Notes: generated by a model from the sequence alone, not told the origin. A DNA stretch of 9,674 bases from JBJXHB01 sp046160725 (GCA_046160725.1 JBJXHB010000523.1:1-9674); one strand, 5' to 3'. Positions 1-6,970 are shown, numbered from the stretch's first letter. Made by a program: numbers and translations.

Positions 1-418
1 TGGTCGCGCGCTGGCTGTCGTCCACCACCCAGCGCGGTGATCGCTGCAGCAGTGCCAGGTCGGCCACCAGCGGCGGCTCGCCGGCCGCCGCCAGCTGACG
101 CAGGACACGGCCGCGATAGGCATTCAAGGCCGGGTCGGCGGCGCTGAGCAATTCCAGGCCGCCCTGGGCGGCCGGGCGCCAGCTGCTGTCGATGTAGGGC
201 GCGGCCGCCCATTGGCGAAGCAGCAGGAACAGGCACAGGCAGCCGGCCAGGGCCACCACCACCAGGCCGCGCAGGCGCAGGCCCATCCAGCGGGCCTGGG
301 CCGCGTCGCGCGGCCGGACGGCCTGTTCCAGCCAGCGCGGTTCGAAGGCACTGTCGACGCCAGAACCGGACGCGCCGGGGTCGTCGACCGCGGCACGATG
401 GGACGCGGCGGTGCTCAT
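1..418 (-). CDS. Membrane protein N-terminus, probable sensor histidine kinase (partial)
   Basis: The gene starts at the ATG whose complement is at 416-418 and stays open for 139 codons to the left edge, so its C-terminus is missing. An N-terminal stretch of about 45 residues rich in Ala, Arg and Asp is followed by one clear membrane helix at about residues 50-67 (LRGLVVVALAGCLCLFLLLR). A probably periplasmic segment follows, with the motif LLQRSPRWVVDD near the end of the visible part. No kinase domain is visible. The sensor-kinase call is inferred from position: it lies 27 bases downstream of a response regulator on the same strand, the usual layout of a two-component operon, and has the one-helix start of many sensors. 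The ribosome site is weak (GGACTGCGG before ATG), which suggests coupling to translation of the regulator. It could instead be another membrane protein. The existence of the gene is well supported; its function is not. Confidence 0.6.
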   Translation of the reverse strand, partial: MSTAASHRAAVDDPGASGSGVDSAFEPRWLEQAVRPRDAAQARWMGLRLRGLVVVALAGCLCLFLLLRQWAAAPYIDSSWRPAAQGGLELLSAADPALNAYRGRVLRQLAAAGEPPLVADLALLQRSPRWVVDDSQRAT

Positions 419-445
419 CCGCAGTCCGGCTAGACGCTCAGGGCG

Positions 446-1180
446 TCAGACCAGCCCCTGCTTGGTCGCCAGGACGGCAGCCTCGGCCCGGCTGGAGACG
501 TTGAGCTTCTTGTAGATGGACTTGATGTGGTCGTTGACGGTGAACCACTTGATGCCCATCAGGCTCGCGATTTCCTTGATGGTGAAGCCCTTGCTGAGAT
601 AGGTCAGGACCTCGCTCTCGCGCGGCGTCAGCCGGTCGTGCTCCGGCGGCTTCTCGACCAGCATCGGGCGTGCGACGCCGGCGTCGGCCAGCGGCGTCAG
701 GCCGGAGTCTGGCGCCGCACCCATGCGTGGGCTGTCCCGGAAGTGCGTCAGCAGGCGCCGGGCAATGGCCGGCGACAGCGGTGGCTGGCCGCGGACGATC
801 TTTTGAAGCTCCTCGACCAGGACCTCAAAACGGTCTTCCTTCAGCAGGTAGCCGTCGGCGCCGCACTGCAGGGCGGGAAACAGGTGGTCATCGTCGGAGT
901 AGAGCGTGGTCACGATCTTGGTCGCTGGGTACTGCGTCAGCTCGGCCAGCAACTCCATGCCGTTGCCGTCGGGCAGCTCCAGGTCGACCATGATCAGCTT
1001 GAAAGGGTCGACACCATGCAGGCCCCGGGCGCCACCCGTCAGGCTGATCTGCTTGCGCGCGCCGTCAAGGTCACCGACCTCGGTAATGGCAATGGTGTCC
1101 GAAAAGCTCTCGCGCACCACGCGGCACAGAAAGCCGCGGGCCACGGGGTTGTCCTCGATGATCAGAACCTTGACGGCCAT
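446..1180 (-). CDS. Two-component response regulator, NarL/FixJ (LuxR-type HTH) family
   Basis: A 244-residue cytoplasmic transcription regulator. The receiver domain is at residues 3-130. It has the acidic pair E9-D10 (VLIIEDN), phospho-acceptor D66 in IMVDLELPDGNG, the switch Thr at 91/92 (IVTTLYSD) and the conserved Lys K114 (GADGYLLKED). A linker of about 50 residues leads to a LuxR-type helix-turn-helix at 184-244, beginning LTPRESEVLTYLSKG and continuing through TVNDHIKSIYKKLNVSSRAE. An in-frame upstream start at 1282 would add 34 residues with no receiver character. The ATG at 1180 is preferred because MAVKVLIIEDN is a normal receiver start and GAGGTG lies six bases before it. By family knowledge, phosphorylation at D66 promotes dimer formation and DNA binding; targets cannot be told. 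The likely sensor is the partial gene downstream. The upstream oxidoreductase is on the same strand, 104 bases away, and a separate promoter is possible in that gap. Confidence 0.93.
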   Translation of the reverse strand: MAVKVLIIEDNPVARGFLCRVVRESFSDTIAITEVGDLDGARKQISLTGGARGLHGVDPFKLIMVDLELPDGNGMELLAELTQYPATKIVTTLYSDDDHLFPALQCGADGYLLKEDRFEVLVEELQKIVRGQPPLSPAIARRLLTHFRDSPRMGAAPDSGLTPLADAGVARPMLVEKPPEHDRLTPRESEVLTYLSKGFTIKEIASLMGIKWFTVNDHIKSIYKKLNVSSRAEAAVLATKQGLV

Positions 1181-1186
1181 GCCGGG

Positions 1187-1192
1187 CACCTC
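1187..1192 (-). promoter_or_regulatory. Ribosome binding site of the response regulator
   Basis: GAGGTG on the minus strand, six bases before the ATG at 1180. It decides the start in favour of the 244-residue protein over the longer open frame from 1282. Confidence 0.7.
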
Positions 1193-1254
1193 AATGGGGA
1201 TCCGCCGGACATGCAACGCGGCACGGTGCCGTCGGCTGGACCCGGAGCGCGACA

Positions 1255-1282
1255 ATGGTATCGCGCGGCATGCGCGGCACAA
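1255..1282 (-). promoter_or_regulatory. Possible sigma-70 promoter for the response regulator operon
   Basis: On the minus strand TTGTGC (1282-1277) and TACCAT (1260-1255) are separated by 16 bases, which fits a -35/-10 pair of moderate quality. A start of transcription near 1248 would give a leader of about 68 bases. The spacer contains two copies of GCCGCGC nine bases apart. This is a motif reading only. The operon could instead be read through from the oxidoreductase gene, whose stop lies just upstream. Confidence 0.3.
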
Positions 1283-1284
1283 CC

Positions 1285-2262
1285 TCAGTCGTTGACCAGG
1301 ACCACCTTGCCGATCACCTGCCGCGAGCCCATGCGCGCATAGGCGTCATGCAGGCGCGACATCGGCAGCACCTGGTCGATGACCGGCTTGATCTTGCCCT
1401 CGGTGTACCAGCGGGCCAACTCGGCCATGCCGGCGGCATTGGCCTGCGGCTCGCGACGCACATAGTCCCCCCAGAACACGCCGACAACGGACGCACCCTT
1501 GAGCAGCATCAGGTTCAGCGGCAGCGCGGGTATGTTGCCGCCGGCAAAGCCGATCACCAGGTAGCGCCCGCGCCAGCCGATGGAGCGGAACACCGGCTCG
1601 GCCAACTCGGCCCCGACCGGGTCGTACACGATGTCCGGGCCTTTGCCACCTGTGGCCGCCTTGATGGCATCGCGCAGGTTGCCGCTGCTGTAGTTGATCG
1701 TGGCGTCGGCGCCCAGGTCGCGCAACACCGCGCACTTGGCGTCGGAAGACGCCGCGGCAATGACACGGGCGCCGGCGGCCTTGGCGATCTGCAGGGCGGC
1801 GGTACCGACACCACCCGCGGCACCCAGCACCAGCACGGTCTCGCCGGCCTTGAGCTGGCCGCGGTCGATCAGCGCATGGTGAGACGTCCCGTAGGTCATC
1901 GCAAAGGCCGCGGCATCCTCGAAGCTGAAGTCGGCCGGCATGGGCATGGCACGGTCCGCGGCCACCACGGCATGGGTGCCGAAGCCACCGGTCGACCCCA
2001 TGGCGGCGACACGGTCGCCGACCTTCAGGCGGATGACGCCTTCGCCCACCGCGTCGACGGTACCGGCGTATTCCGAGCCCGGCGTGAACGGCGGCTCGGG
2101 CTTGAACTGGTACTTGCCCTGGACGGTCAGGATGTCAGGGAAGTTCAGGCTGGCCGCGCGGATGGCGACGCGGATCTCGCCCGGTCCGGGCGCGGGCGTG
2201 GGCAACTCCTGCCATTGCAGGCTGTCGAGACCGGTCGGCTGGGGGCAGATCCAGGCATGCAT
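1285..2262 (-). CDS. NAD(P)H:quinone oxidoreductase, zinc-independent MDR family
   Basis: A 325-residue cytoplasmic enzyme of the medium-chain dehydrogenase/reductase superfamily, quinone-oxidoreductase branch. These enzymes use NAD(P)H to reduce quinones or activated double bonds. The GroES-like fold spans about residues 1-120 with the family signature PFTPGSEYAGTV (58-69) and VGDRVAAMG (81-89). The Rossmann domain carries the nucleotide-binding motif GAAGGVGTAALQIAKAAGA from 147. No cluster of four cysteines for structural zinc is present, and the catalytic-zinc Cys/His residues of alcohol dehydrogenases are not seen, so it is the zinc-less type. The ATG at 2262 is preferred over an upstream start at 2334, since MHAWICPQPTG is a normal family start and GGAG lies seven bases before it. 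Its natural substrate cannot be told from sequence; acyl-CoA or enone reduction is also possible. It is divergent from surE across a 119-base gap. Confidence 0.92.
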   Translation of the reverse strand: MHAWICPQPTGLDSLQWQELPTPAPGPGEIRVAIRAASLNFPDILTVQGKYQFKPEPPFTPGSEYAGTVDAVGEGVIRLKVGDRVAAMGSTGGFGTHAVVAADRAMPMPADFSFEDAAAFAMTYGTSHHALIDRGQLKAGETVLVLGAAGGVGTAALQIAKAAGARVIAAASSDAKCAVLRDLGADATINYSSGNLRDAIKAATGGKGPDIVYDPVGAELAEPVFRSIGWRGRYLVIGFAGGNIPALPLNLMLLKGASVVGVFWGDYVRREPQANAAGMAELARWYTEGKIKPVIDQVLPMSRLHDAYARMGSRQVIGKVVLVND

Positions 2263-2269
2263 CGAGAGG

Positions 2270-2273
2270 CTCC
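2270..2273 (-). promoter_or_regulatory. Ribosome binding site of the quinone oxidoreductase
   Basis: GGAG on the minus strand, seven bases before the ATG at 2262. It supports that start over the longer frame from 2334. Confidence 0.6.
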
Positions 2274-2297
2274 GTTCGGGTGACACGTGGTGTTCGG

Positions 2298-2320
2298 GCC
2301 CGCGCCTGGGTGGCGCGGGC
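2298..2320. repeat. Perfect 9-base inverted repeat in the qor/surE divergent gap
   Basis: GCCCGCGCC at 2298-2306 and GGCGCGGGC at 2312-2320 are exact reverse complements around the loop TGGGT. No T-run follows on either strand, so it does not look like a terminator. It lies 36-58 bases upstream of the oxidoreductase start and about 62 bases upstream of the surE start. It could be an operator shared by the two divergent genes or a hairpin in the oxidoreductase leader. CACGTG at 2284-2289 is a second short palindrome nearby. Confidence 0.5.
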
Positions 2321-2367
2321 AACGATGATGGCATGGCCCCATGGGTGGTTGCGACACGACCGCTGCC

Positions 2368-2373
2368 TAGAAT
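2368..2373 (+). promoter_or_regulatory. -10 box of surE, leaderless-type
   Basis: TAGAAT matches the sigma-70 -10 hexamer TATAAT at five of six positions and ends only eight bases before the surE ATG. A start of transcription seven or so bases downstream would fall on or next to the ATG, giving a leaderless or nearly leaderless message. No Shine-Dalgarno is present. The -35 is weak: TTGCGA at 2349 is only 13 bases away, and nothing better sits at 16-18 bases. Confidence 0.45.
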
Positions 2374-2381
2374 CCCAGCCC

Positions 2382-3140
2382 ATGCGCATCCTCATCGCCA
2401 ACGACGACGGCTATCTCGCACCGGGCATCCGGGCCCTGGTGCAGGCCTGCCAGGGCCTGGGCCACATCGATGTGGTGGCGCCGGAGCAGAACTGCAGCGG
2501 CACCTCCAATGCACTGACGCTGTCCCGGCCCCTGTCGGTCTTCCGGGCCCAGGGCGAGGCGCAGAGGGGTTTCCATGTCATCAACGGCACGCCGTCGGAT
2601 TGCGTCCATGTGGCGCTGACCGGGCTGCTGGACCAGCGGCCCGACCTGGTGGTGACCGGCATCAACAACGGCGCCAACATGGGTGACGACACGCTGTACT
2701 CGGGGACGGTGGCTGCCGCGATGGAGGGCTATCTCTTCGGCATCCCGGCCATCGCGTTCTCACAGGTCGACAAGGGCTGGGCCGACCTGGACGCGGCCGC
2801 ACAGACGGCACGCAGCGTGATCGAGCGCGCTCTGCCGCTGGTGCGTGCGGGGCAGGTCTGGCTGCTCAACGTGAACATTCCGAACCGAGCGGACTCAGCC
2901 ATGCGGCCGCGACTGGTGACGCGGCTGGGCCGGCGCCATGCCAGCGAGCCGGTGGTCCGCCAGACCAGCCCACGCGGCGACACCATCTATTGGATCGGCC
3001 CGGCCGGCGAGGCCCGCGACGCCGACGCCGGGACCGATTTCCATGCCACGGCGCTGGGCCAGGTCTCCATCACCCCGCTGCAGGTGGACCTGACCGACCA
3101 TGCCGCGCTGGCCGGCTGGACCCAGGTGCTGGCCGGATGA
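2382..3140 (+). CDS. surE: 5'/3'-nucleotidase SurE
   Basis: A 252-residue survival protein E. It removes phosphate from nucleoside 5'- and 3'-monophosphates, and in known members from exopolyphosphate, using a divalent metal in the cytoplasm. The metal ligands of the family are present: D8-D9 in MRILIANDDG, S39 in APEQNCSGTSNALT, and the Asn of VVTGINNGANMGDD (N95). The motif YSGTVAAAMEG follows at about 106-116. Length matches the usual 245-260. An upstream open frame from 2280 would add 34 unrelated residues. The ATG at 2382 is chosen because the protein family begins exactly at MRILIANDDG. The gene overlaps pcm by four bases (ATGA at 3137-3140), as in many proteobacteria, so the two are translationally coupled. 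There is no Shine-Dalgarno; a -10 box lies eight bases before the start. Confidence 0.97.
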   Translation: MRILIANDDGYLAPGIRALVQACQGLGHIDVVAPEQNCSGTSNALTLSRPLSVFRAQGEAQRGFHVINGTPSDCVHVALTGLLDQRPDLVVTGINNGANMGDDTLYSGTVAAAMEGYLFGIPAIAFSQVDKGWADLDAAAQTARSVIERALPLVRAGQVWLLNVNIPNRADSAMRPRLVTRLGRRHASEPVVRQTSPRGDTIYWIGPAGEARDADAGTDFHATALGQVSITPLQVDLTDHAALAGWTQVLAG

Positions 3141-3898
3141 AGCAAGCCCCGCGGGCGGGGTTCCCTGCCAGGGTGGCGGGCCTGGGCGAGCGCCTGCAGC
3201 CGCGAGTGCTGGCGTCGGCCAACGTGGTCTCGGGCCTGGGATTGGACTCGGCCGCGGTGCGCGCGCGCATGGTCCAGCGCCTGCGCGACGCCGGCCTGGG
3301 CTGCGAGCCGGTCTGGCAGGCCATGGCCCTGGTCGAGCGCCATCGGTTCGTGGACAGCGCACTGGCGGCGCAGGCCTACGAGGACACCAGCCTGCCGATC
3401 GGAAACGGCCAGACGATATCCAAGCCGTCGGTCGTGGCCCGCATGCTGGCCTTGCTGTTCGACGGCCCGGCGGCACGGCTGTCGGGTCGGCTCGGCCGGG
3501 TGCTCGAGATCGGAACCGGCTGCGGCTACCAGGCGGCCGTGCTGGCGCAGTTGTCGCACGATGTGGTGTCGATCGAGCGGCTGCGGCCGTTGCACGAGCG
3601 CGCGGCCGAGCAGCTGGCGCCGTGGCGCGGCGATCGTGTGCGCCTGGTGCATGGCGACGGACGGTTAGGGCATGGCCCCCGGGCGCCCTATGACGCCATC
3701 ATTGCCGCGGCGGGTGGCGAGGACCTGCCGCCGGCCTGGCTGGCGCAGCTGGCGCCCGGTGGTCGGCTGGTGGCGCCGTCGGCCGCCCGTGCGGGTGGCG
3801 GCCAGTGCCTCGTCGTCGTCGACAACGACGCGTCCGGCCTGCATCGCCATACCCTCGAAGCGGTGCAGTTCGTCCCCCTAGAATCCGGCGCGCTCTGA
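3137..3898 (+). CDS. pcm: Protein-L-isoaspartate O-methyltransferase
   Basis: A 253-residue SAM-dependent repair enzyme that methylates isoaspartyl residues in aged proteins so that they can return to aspartate. The family marks are in order: VERHRFV (66-72), AYEDTSLPIGNGQTISKP (80-97, substrate-site region) and the SAM-binding motif VLEIGTGCGY (122-131), followed by the acidic SIE (145-147) and GDG (173-175). The C-terminus VQFVPLESG matches the usual ending. The protein is about 45 residues longer than the E. coli enzyme, because of an N-terminal extension of some 40 residues. The ATG at 3137 overlapping the surE stop is chosen; the ATG codon at 3269 (residue 45) lies nearer the point where the E. 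coli enzyme starts, so a shorter form is possible. The open frame extends further upstream within surE in another frame, but that part is not protein-like. The probable nlpD promoter lies in the last 20 bases of this gene. Confidence 0.96.
   Translation: MKQAPRAGFPARVAGLGERLQPRVLASANVVSGLGLDSAAVRARMVQRLRDAGLGCEPVWQAMALVERHRFVDSALAAQAYEDTSLPIGNGQTISKPSVVARMLALLFDGPAARLSGRLGRVLEIGTGCGYQAAVLAQLSHDVVSIERLRPLHERAAEQLAPWRGDRVRLVHGDGRLGHGPRAPYDAIIAAAGGEDLPPAWLAQLAPGGRLVAPSAARAGGGQCLVVVDNDASGLHRHTLEAVQFVPLESGAL
3879..3884 (+). promoter_or_regulatory. Possible -10 box of nlpD, inside the end of pcm
   Basis: TAGAAT followed by CC, the same eight-base block as before surE (TAGAATCC). It lies within the last codons of pcm and ends 34 bases before the nlpD ATG, giving a predicted leader of about 27 bases. 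No convincing -35 is seen at 16-18 bases upstream. It suggests that nlpD can be transcribed separately from surE-pcm. Confidence 0.35.
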
Positions 3899-3918
3899 CA
3901 CCCGGATCTGCCACCTTG

Positions 3919-4881
3919 ATGCCACTCTCCCTGACCTGGTTCGGCGGACGCCACAGTGCGGCACTGACAGCGCTGCTGCTGGCGCTGTTGGCGGGCTGCG
4001 CCGGCCCGCGTGCACCAGCGCCGGTCGAGACCCGCAGCCCGGCACCACGTGCCATGACGCCGCCAGCCGCGGCCGTGCCGGCACCGGCAGCTCCAACGCC
4101 AAGCGTCGCGCCGAGCAGCCCGGCACCTGCAGCCGACGTGCGGCCCGTGGCCGACAACGCGGGCAAGCCGGGGTTTTATGTCGTGCGGCCCGGTGACACC
4201 TTGATCCGCATTGCCCTGGACCACGGGCAGAACTGGCGTGACGTCGCCCGCTGGAGCGGGCTGGACAACCCGAATCTGATTGAAGTCGGCCAGGCCCTGC
4301 GCGTGGTGCCACCGGGTGTTGACCCAAACGTCGCCGTGACCCGGCCCGTGGCCGGAGCTCGGGCCGAAGCGCGCCCCTTGGACAGCCGGCCCGCGGCAAT
4401 GCCGCCGGTGCCAGCGGGGTCGGCATCGGCGCCCGCCGCACCGACCACGGCGGGCGGAAGCACGCCGACAACCGCACCGGCCAGCACGCCGGTGGTCCCC
4501 CGCGACGCCGACGCGGACCTCGACTGGCTGTGGCCGGCTGCCGGCCCGCTGCTGGCCGGCTTTGAGGAAGGCCGCAGCAAGGGGTTGGTGCTGGGCGGCA
4601 AGGCGGGCGACGCGGTCCTGGCGGCTGCGGACGGCCGGGTGGTCTATGCCGGATCAGGCCTGCGCGGTTACGGAAACCTGGTGATCGTCAAGCACAACGC
4701 CAGCTACCTGACGGCCTATGCTCACAACCAGCTGCTGCTGGTCAAGGAGGACCAGGCGGTCAAGCGTGGGCAGAAGATCGCCGAGATGGGGTCCAGCGAT
4801 GCCGAGCGGGTGCAATTGCACTTCGAGATCCGGCGCCAGGGCAAGCCGGTTGATCCGGCACGGCTGTTGCCTGCGCGCTAG
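3919..4881 (+). CDS. nlpD: Lipoprotein NlpD, LysM and degenerate LytM (M23) domains
   Basis: A 320-residue envelope lipoprotein. The signal peptide ends in the lipobox LLAGC with lipidated C27, predicting an outer-membrane anchor. A Pro/Ala-rich linker follows, then a LysM peptidoglycan-binding domain at 87-131 (YVVRPGDTLIRIALDHG ... VGQALRVVPPG). A second Pro/Ala/Thr-rich linker leads to a LytM/peptidase M23 domain at about 203-317, ending LHFEIRRQGKPVDPARLLP as in E. coli NlpD. In active M23 enzymes zinc is held by HxxxD and the last His of HxH. Here the first pair is S220 and V224 and the HxH is Q299-L-H301, so the site cannot work as a normal hydrolase. This agrees with the known role of NlpD as an activator of the amidase AmiC during cell separation. 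ATG 3919 is chosen because the signal peptide starts there; the frame runs upstream into pcm. Its Shine-Dalgarno is weak. Confidence 0.95.
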   Translation: MPLSLTWFGGRHSAALTALLLALLAGCAGPRAPAPVETRSPAPRAMTPPAAAVPAPAAPTPSVAPSSPAPAADVRPVADNAGKPGFYVVRPGDTLIRIALDHGQNWRDVARWSGLDNPNLIEVGQALRVVPPGVDPNVAVTRPVAGARAEARPLDSRPAAMPPVPAGSASAPAAPTTAGGSTPTTAPASTPVVPRDADADLDWLWPAAGPLLAGFEEGRSKGLVLGGKAGDAVLAAADGRVVYAGSGLRGYGNLVIVKHNASYLTAYAHNQLLLVKEDQAVKRGQKIAEMGSSDAERVQLHFEIRRQGKPVDPARLLPAR

Positions 4882-5060
4882 GCATGGCCTGCACGACGCG
4901 TTTTCGGAAGTCTCGCGGGCATCGGGTTGTCGGCGTTTCCCTGAGGGTCGGACGCCAGCGACACCGCTAGCATCGGCCATGCCTGGGCCGGCTCGATGCT
5001 GGCCGCGGCAACCCGCGTCTTCCCTTGCGCACCGATCAGCCGTCACGCGCGGCATCGAAC
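4882..5060 (+). other. Intergenic gap between nlpD and the acyl-CoA ligase
   Basis: This 179-base gap holds no gene that I can support and no terminator with a T-run, so read-through from nlpD is possible. AGGCATGGCC at 4880-4889 and GGCCATGCCT at 4975-4984 form an exact 10-base inverted repeat, 85 bases apart. A small imperfect hairpin (4954-4960 with 4965-4971, one mismatch) overlaps a -10-like TAGCAT at 4968-4973, which could be the ligase promoter; no good -35 accompanies it. In related genomes rpoS often starts in this position, but no rpoS remnant was recognised. Confidence 0.4.
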
Positions 5061-6917
5061 ATGACCAACCTCTGGCAGCTTGCCGACTTGAAACCCGGCC
5101 CCGAACTCTCGATCGCGGGCGACACCTTGCCCGCGATCTTCTGGAACGGCGTGCGCGAGCGGGCGGCGCATGTCTGGCTGCGCAAGAAGGACCTGGGCCT
5201 GTGGCGCAGCTGGACCTGGGCGCAGGTGGGTATCGAGGTGCGCGAGATTGCCCATGGGCTGCTGGCCCATGACTTCGAGCGGGGCGACACGTCGTCGATC
5301 CTGGCCAACACCGTGGTCGAGTGGGTGCTGGCCGACCTGGCGGTGCTGTCCTGCGCCGGTGTTTCCAGTGGCATTTATCCGACCGACGCCGCGCCACAGG
5401 TCGAGTACCTCTGTGCCGATTCACGCACGCGGGTGCTTTTCGTTGAAGACGAGGAGCAACTGGACAAGGCCCTGGAGGTGCGCGGTCGCCTGCCCCATCT
5501 CAAGCTGATTGTCGTTTTCGACGCCACCGGCCTGACCGAGCTGAACGACCCGATGGTCGTGACGCTGAATCAGCTGCGCGAGACGGGCCGCGCCCACTTG
5601 GCCCAGCATCCGGGGATGCTGGAGCAGCGGGTGGCGTCGGTTCAGCCCAAGGACCTGGCTATCCTGGTCTACACCTCCGGCACGACCGGCAAGCCCAAGG
5701 GCGCCATGCACGCCCACATCGGCCTGGTGACGGCGGCGCGGGCCTACAACCAACTGATCGCACGCGACATCAACGACGAGTGCATGTGCTTCCTGCCGCT
5801 GTGCCACATCGCCGAGCGCATGGGCGGCGAGTACTACAGCCTGTACACCGGGTCCAAGCTGAACTTTGTCGAAAACCCGGAGACGGTGGCCGAGAACGTT
5901 CGCGAGATCGCGCCGACGGTGTTCACCGCCGTGCCGCGGGTCTGGGAGAAGTTCTACAGCGCCGTCACGATCTCGATCCGCGAGTCGTCGCGCCCGCAGC
6001 AGCTGATGTACGCCTGGGCCTTGGGCGTTGGCCGCGATGTGGCCGACCTTTTCCTGGCCGGCAAGGAGGTGCCGTCGGGCTTGCGGGCCAAGTTCATGCT
6101 GGCGCGCTGGCTGGTGCTTGACAACGTGCGCCGCATGATCGGTGTGCACCGGGCGCGCTACCTGTTGACGGGGGCTGCGCCGATCTCGCCGGACCTGATC
6201 CGCTGGTACCTGGCCCTGGGCCTGCCGATGATCGAGGTGTGGGGCATGACCGAGACGGCCGGCCTGTCGACCACCCAGCCGGCCGGGCGCATCAAGCCCG
6301 GCACCATCGGCATTGCAGCGCCCTTCAATGAGGTCCGGCTGGACCCACAGACCGGTGAGATCCTGGTGCGGGGCCCGAACGTTTTCATGGGCTACCTCAA
6401 CCTGCCGGAGAAGACCGCCGAGACCATCGACGCCGACGGTTGGCTGCATACCGGCGATGTCGGCGTGCTGGACGAGGAGGGCTTCTTCCGCATTACCGAC
6501 CGCATGAAGGACATCATCATCACCGCCGGTGGCAAGAACGTCACGCCGAGCGAATGGGAGAACGAGCTGAAGTTCTCGCCGTATGTGACCGACGCGGTGG
6601 TGATCGGCGACAAGCGCGCCTACCTGACGGCACTGGTGATGATCGACCAGGAGAATGTCGAGCGCTTCGCGCAGGAGCGCGACATCCCGTTCTCCAACTA
6701 CACCAGCCTGGCCCGCGCGCCCCAGATCCGCGAGCTGATCCAGGGCGAGATCGACAAGGTCAACAAGAAGTTCGCCCGGGTCGAGCAGATCAAGAAGTTC
6801 TTCCTCCTCGAAAACCAGCTGACCGCCGAGGACGAGGAACTGACGCCGACGATGAAGCTCAAACGCAAGCTGGTGCAGACCAAGTATGCAGAGCAGATCG
6901 AGGCCATGTACCGCTGA
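5061..6917 (+). CDS. AMP-forming acyl-CoA synthetase, long-chain fatty acid--CoA ligase-like
   Basis: A 618-residue enzyme of the ANL (AMP-binding) superfamily that activates a carboxylic acid with ATP and joins it to CoA. The P-loop-like AMP motif YTSGTTGKPKG is at 204-214, the substrate/adenine motif GMTETAG at 395-401, GWLHTGD at 460-466, the hinge DRMKD at 480-484 followed by GGKN (490-493), and the C-terminal lysine-rich TMKLKRK at 597-603. Length and the FLPLCHIAER and PRVWEKFY motifs fit the long-chain (FAA1-type) branch, but chain length or an aromatic acid substrate cannot be settled. No membrane segment or signal peptide is seen. The ATG at 5061 is chosen; a TTG at 5025 would add 12 residues without support. 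No strong Shine-Dalgarno precedes it. The binding-protein gene follows after 53 bases. In Burkholderiales such ligases are often found beside branched-chain amino-acid-type ABC transporter genes, and the pair here resembles a reduced form of that set. Confidence 0.9.
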   Translation: MTNLWQLADLKPGPELSIAGDTLPAIFWNGVRERAAHVWLRKKDLGLWRSWTWAQVGIEVREIAHGLLAHDFERGDTSSILANTVVEWVLADLAVLSCAGVSSGIYPTDAAPQVEYLCADSRTRVLFVEDEEQLDKALEVRGRLPHLKLIVVFDATGLTELNDPMVVTLNQLRETGRAHLAQHPGMLEQRVASVQPKDLAILVYTSGTTGKPKGAMHAHIGLVTAARAYNQLIARDINDECMCFLPLCHIAERMGGEYYSLYTGSKLNFVENPETVAENVREIAPTVFTAVPRVWEKFYSAVTISIRESSRPQQLMYAWALGVGRDVADLFLAGKEVPSGLRAKFMLARWLVLDNVRRMIGVHRARYLLTGAAPISPDLIRWYLALGLPMIEVWGMTETAGLSTTQPAGRIKPGTIGIAAPFNEVRLDPQTGEILVRGPNVFMGYLNLPEKTAETIDADGWLHTGDVGVLDEEGFFRITDRMKDIIITAGGKNVTPSEWENELKFSPYVTDAVVIGDKRAYLTALVMIDQENVERFAQERDIPFSNYTSLARAPQIRELIQGEIDKVNKKFARVEQIKKFFLLENQLTAEDEELTPTMKLKRKLVQTKYAEQIEAMYR

Positions 6918-6954
6918 ACGACCCGACCGCACGTTCCCTCTTTACCCCCCAGCC

Positions 6955-6960
6955 AGGAGA
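6955..6960 (+). promoter_or_regulatory. Ribosome binding site of the ABC binding protein
   Basis: AGGAGA, ten bases before the ATG at 6971. It fixes the start just ahead of the signal peptide and rules against the long in-frame extension back into the ligase gene. Confidence 0.65.
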
Positions 6961-6970
6961 CCCCCTGACC

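Noticed and set aside
433..447. Small hairpin GACGC-N5-GCGTC at the response regulator stop
   Set aside because: There are only five base pairs and no T-run. It is too weak to be a terminator and is likely chance between coupled genes.
527..2283. Long plus-strand open frames opposite the response regulator (527-1342) and the oxidoreductase (1255-2283)
   Set aside because: Both mirror genes with clear active-site motifs on the minus strand. The products are low in complexity and match no family that I know.
4019..4510. Pro/Ala-rich repeats in nlpD considered as a tandem repeat
   Set aside because: They are irregular low-complexity linkers on both sides of the LysM domain, normal for NlpD, with no fixed unit length.
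5421..6932. A 503-codon minus-strand open frame opposite the acyl-CoA ligase
   Set aside because: It is the antisense shadow of a gene with all ANL motifs. It shows no domain, no ribosome site and the same shadow composition.
6440..6970. In-frame extension of the binding protein back into the ligase gene
   Set aside because: The true start at 6971 has a ribosome site and begins a standard signal peptide. The extension is an alternative frame of the ligase.
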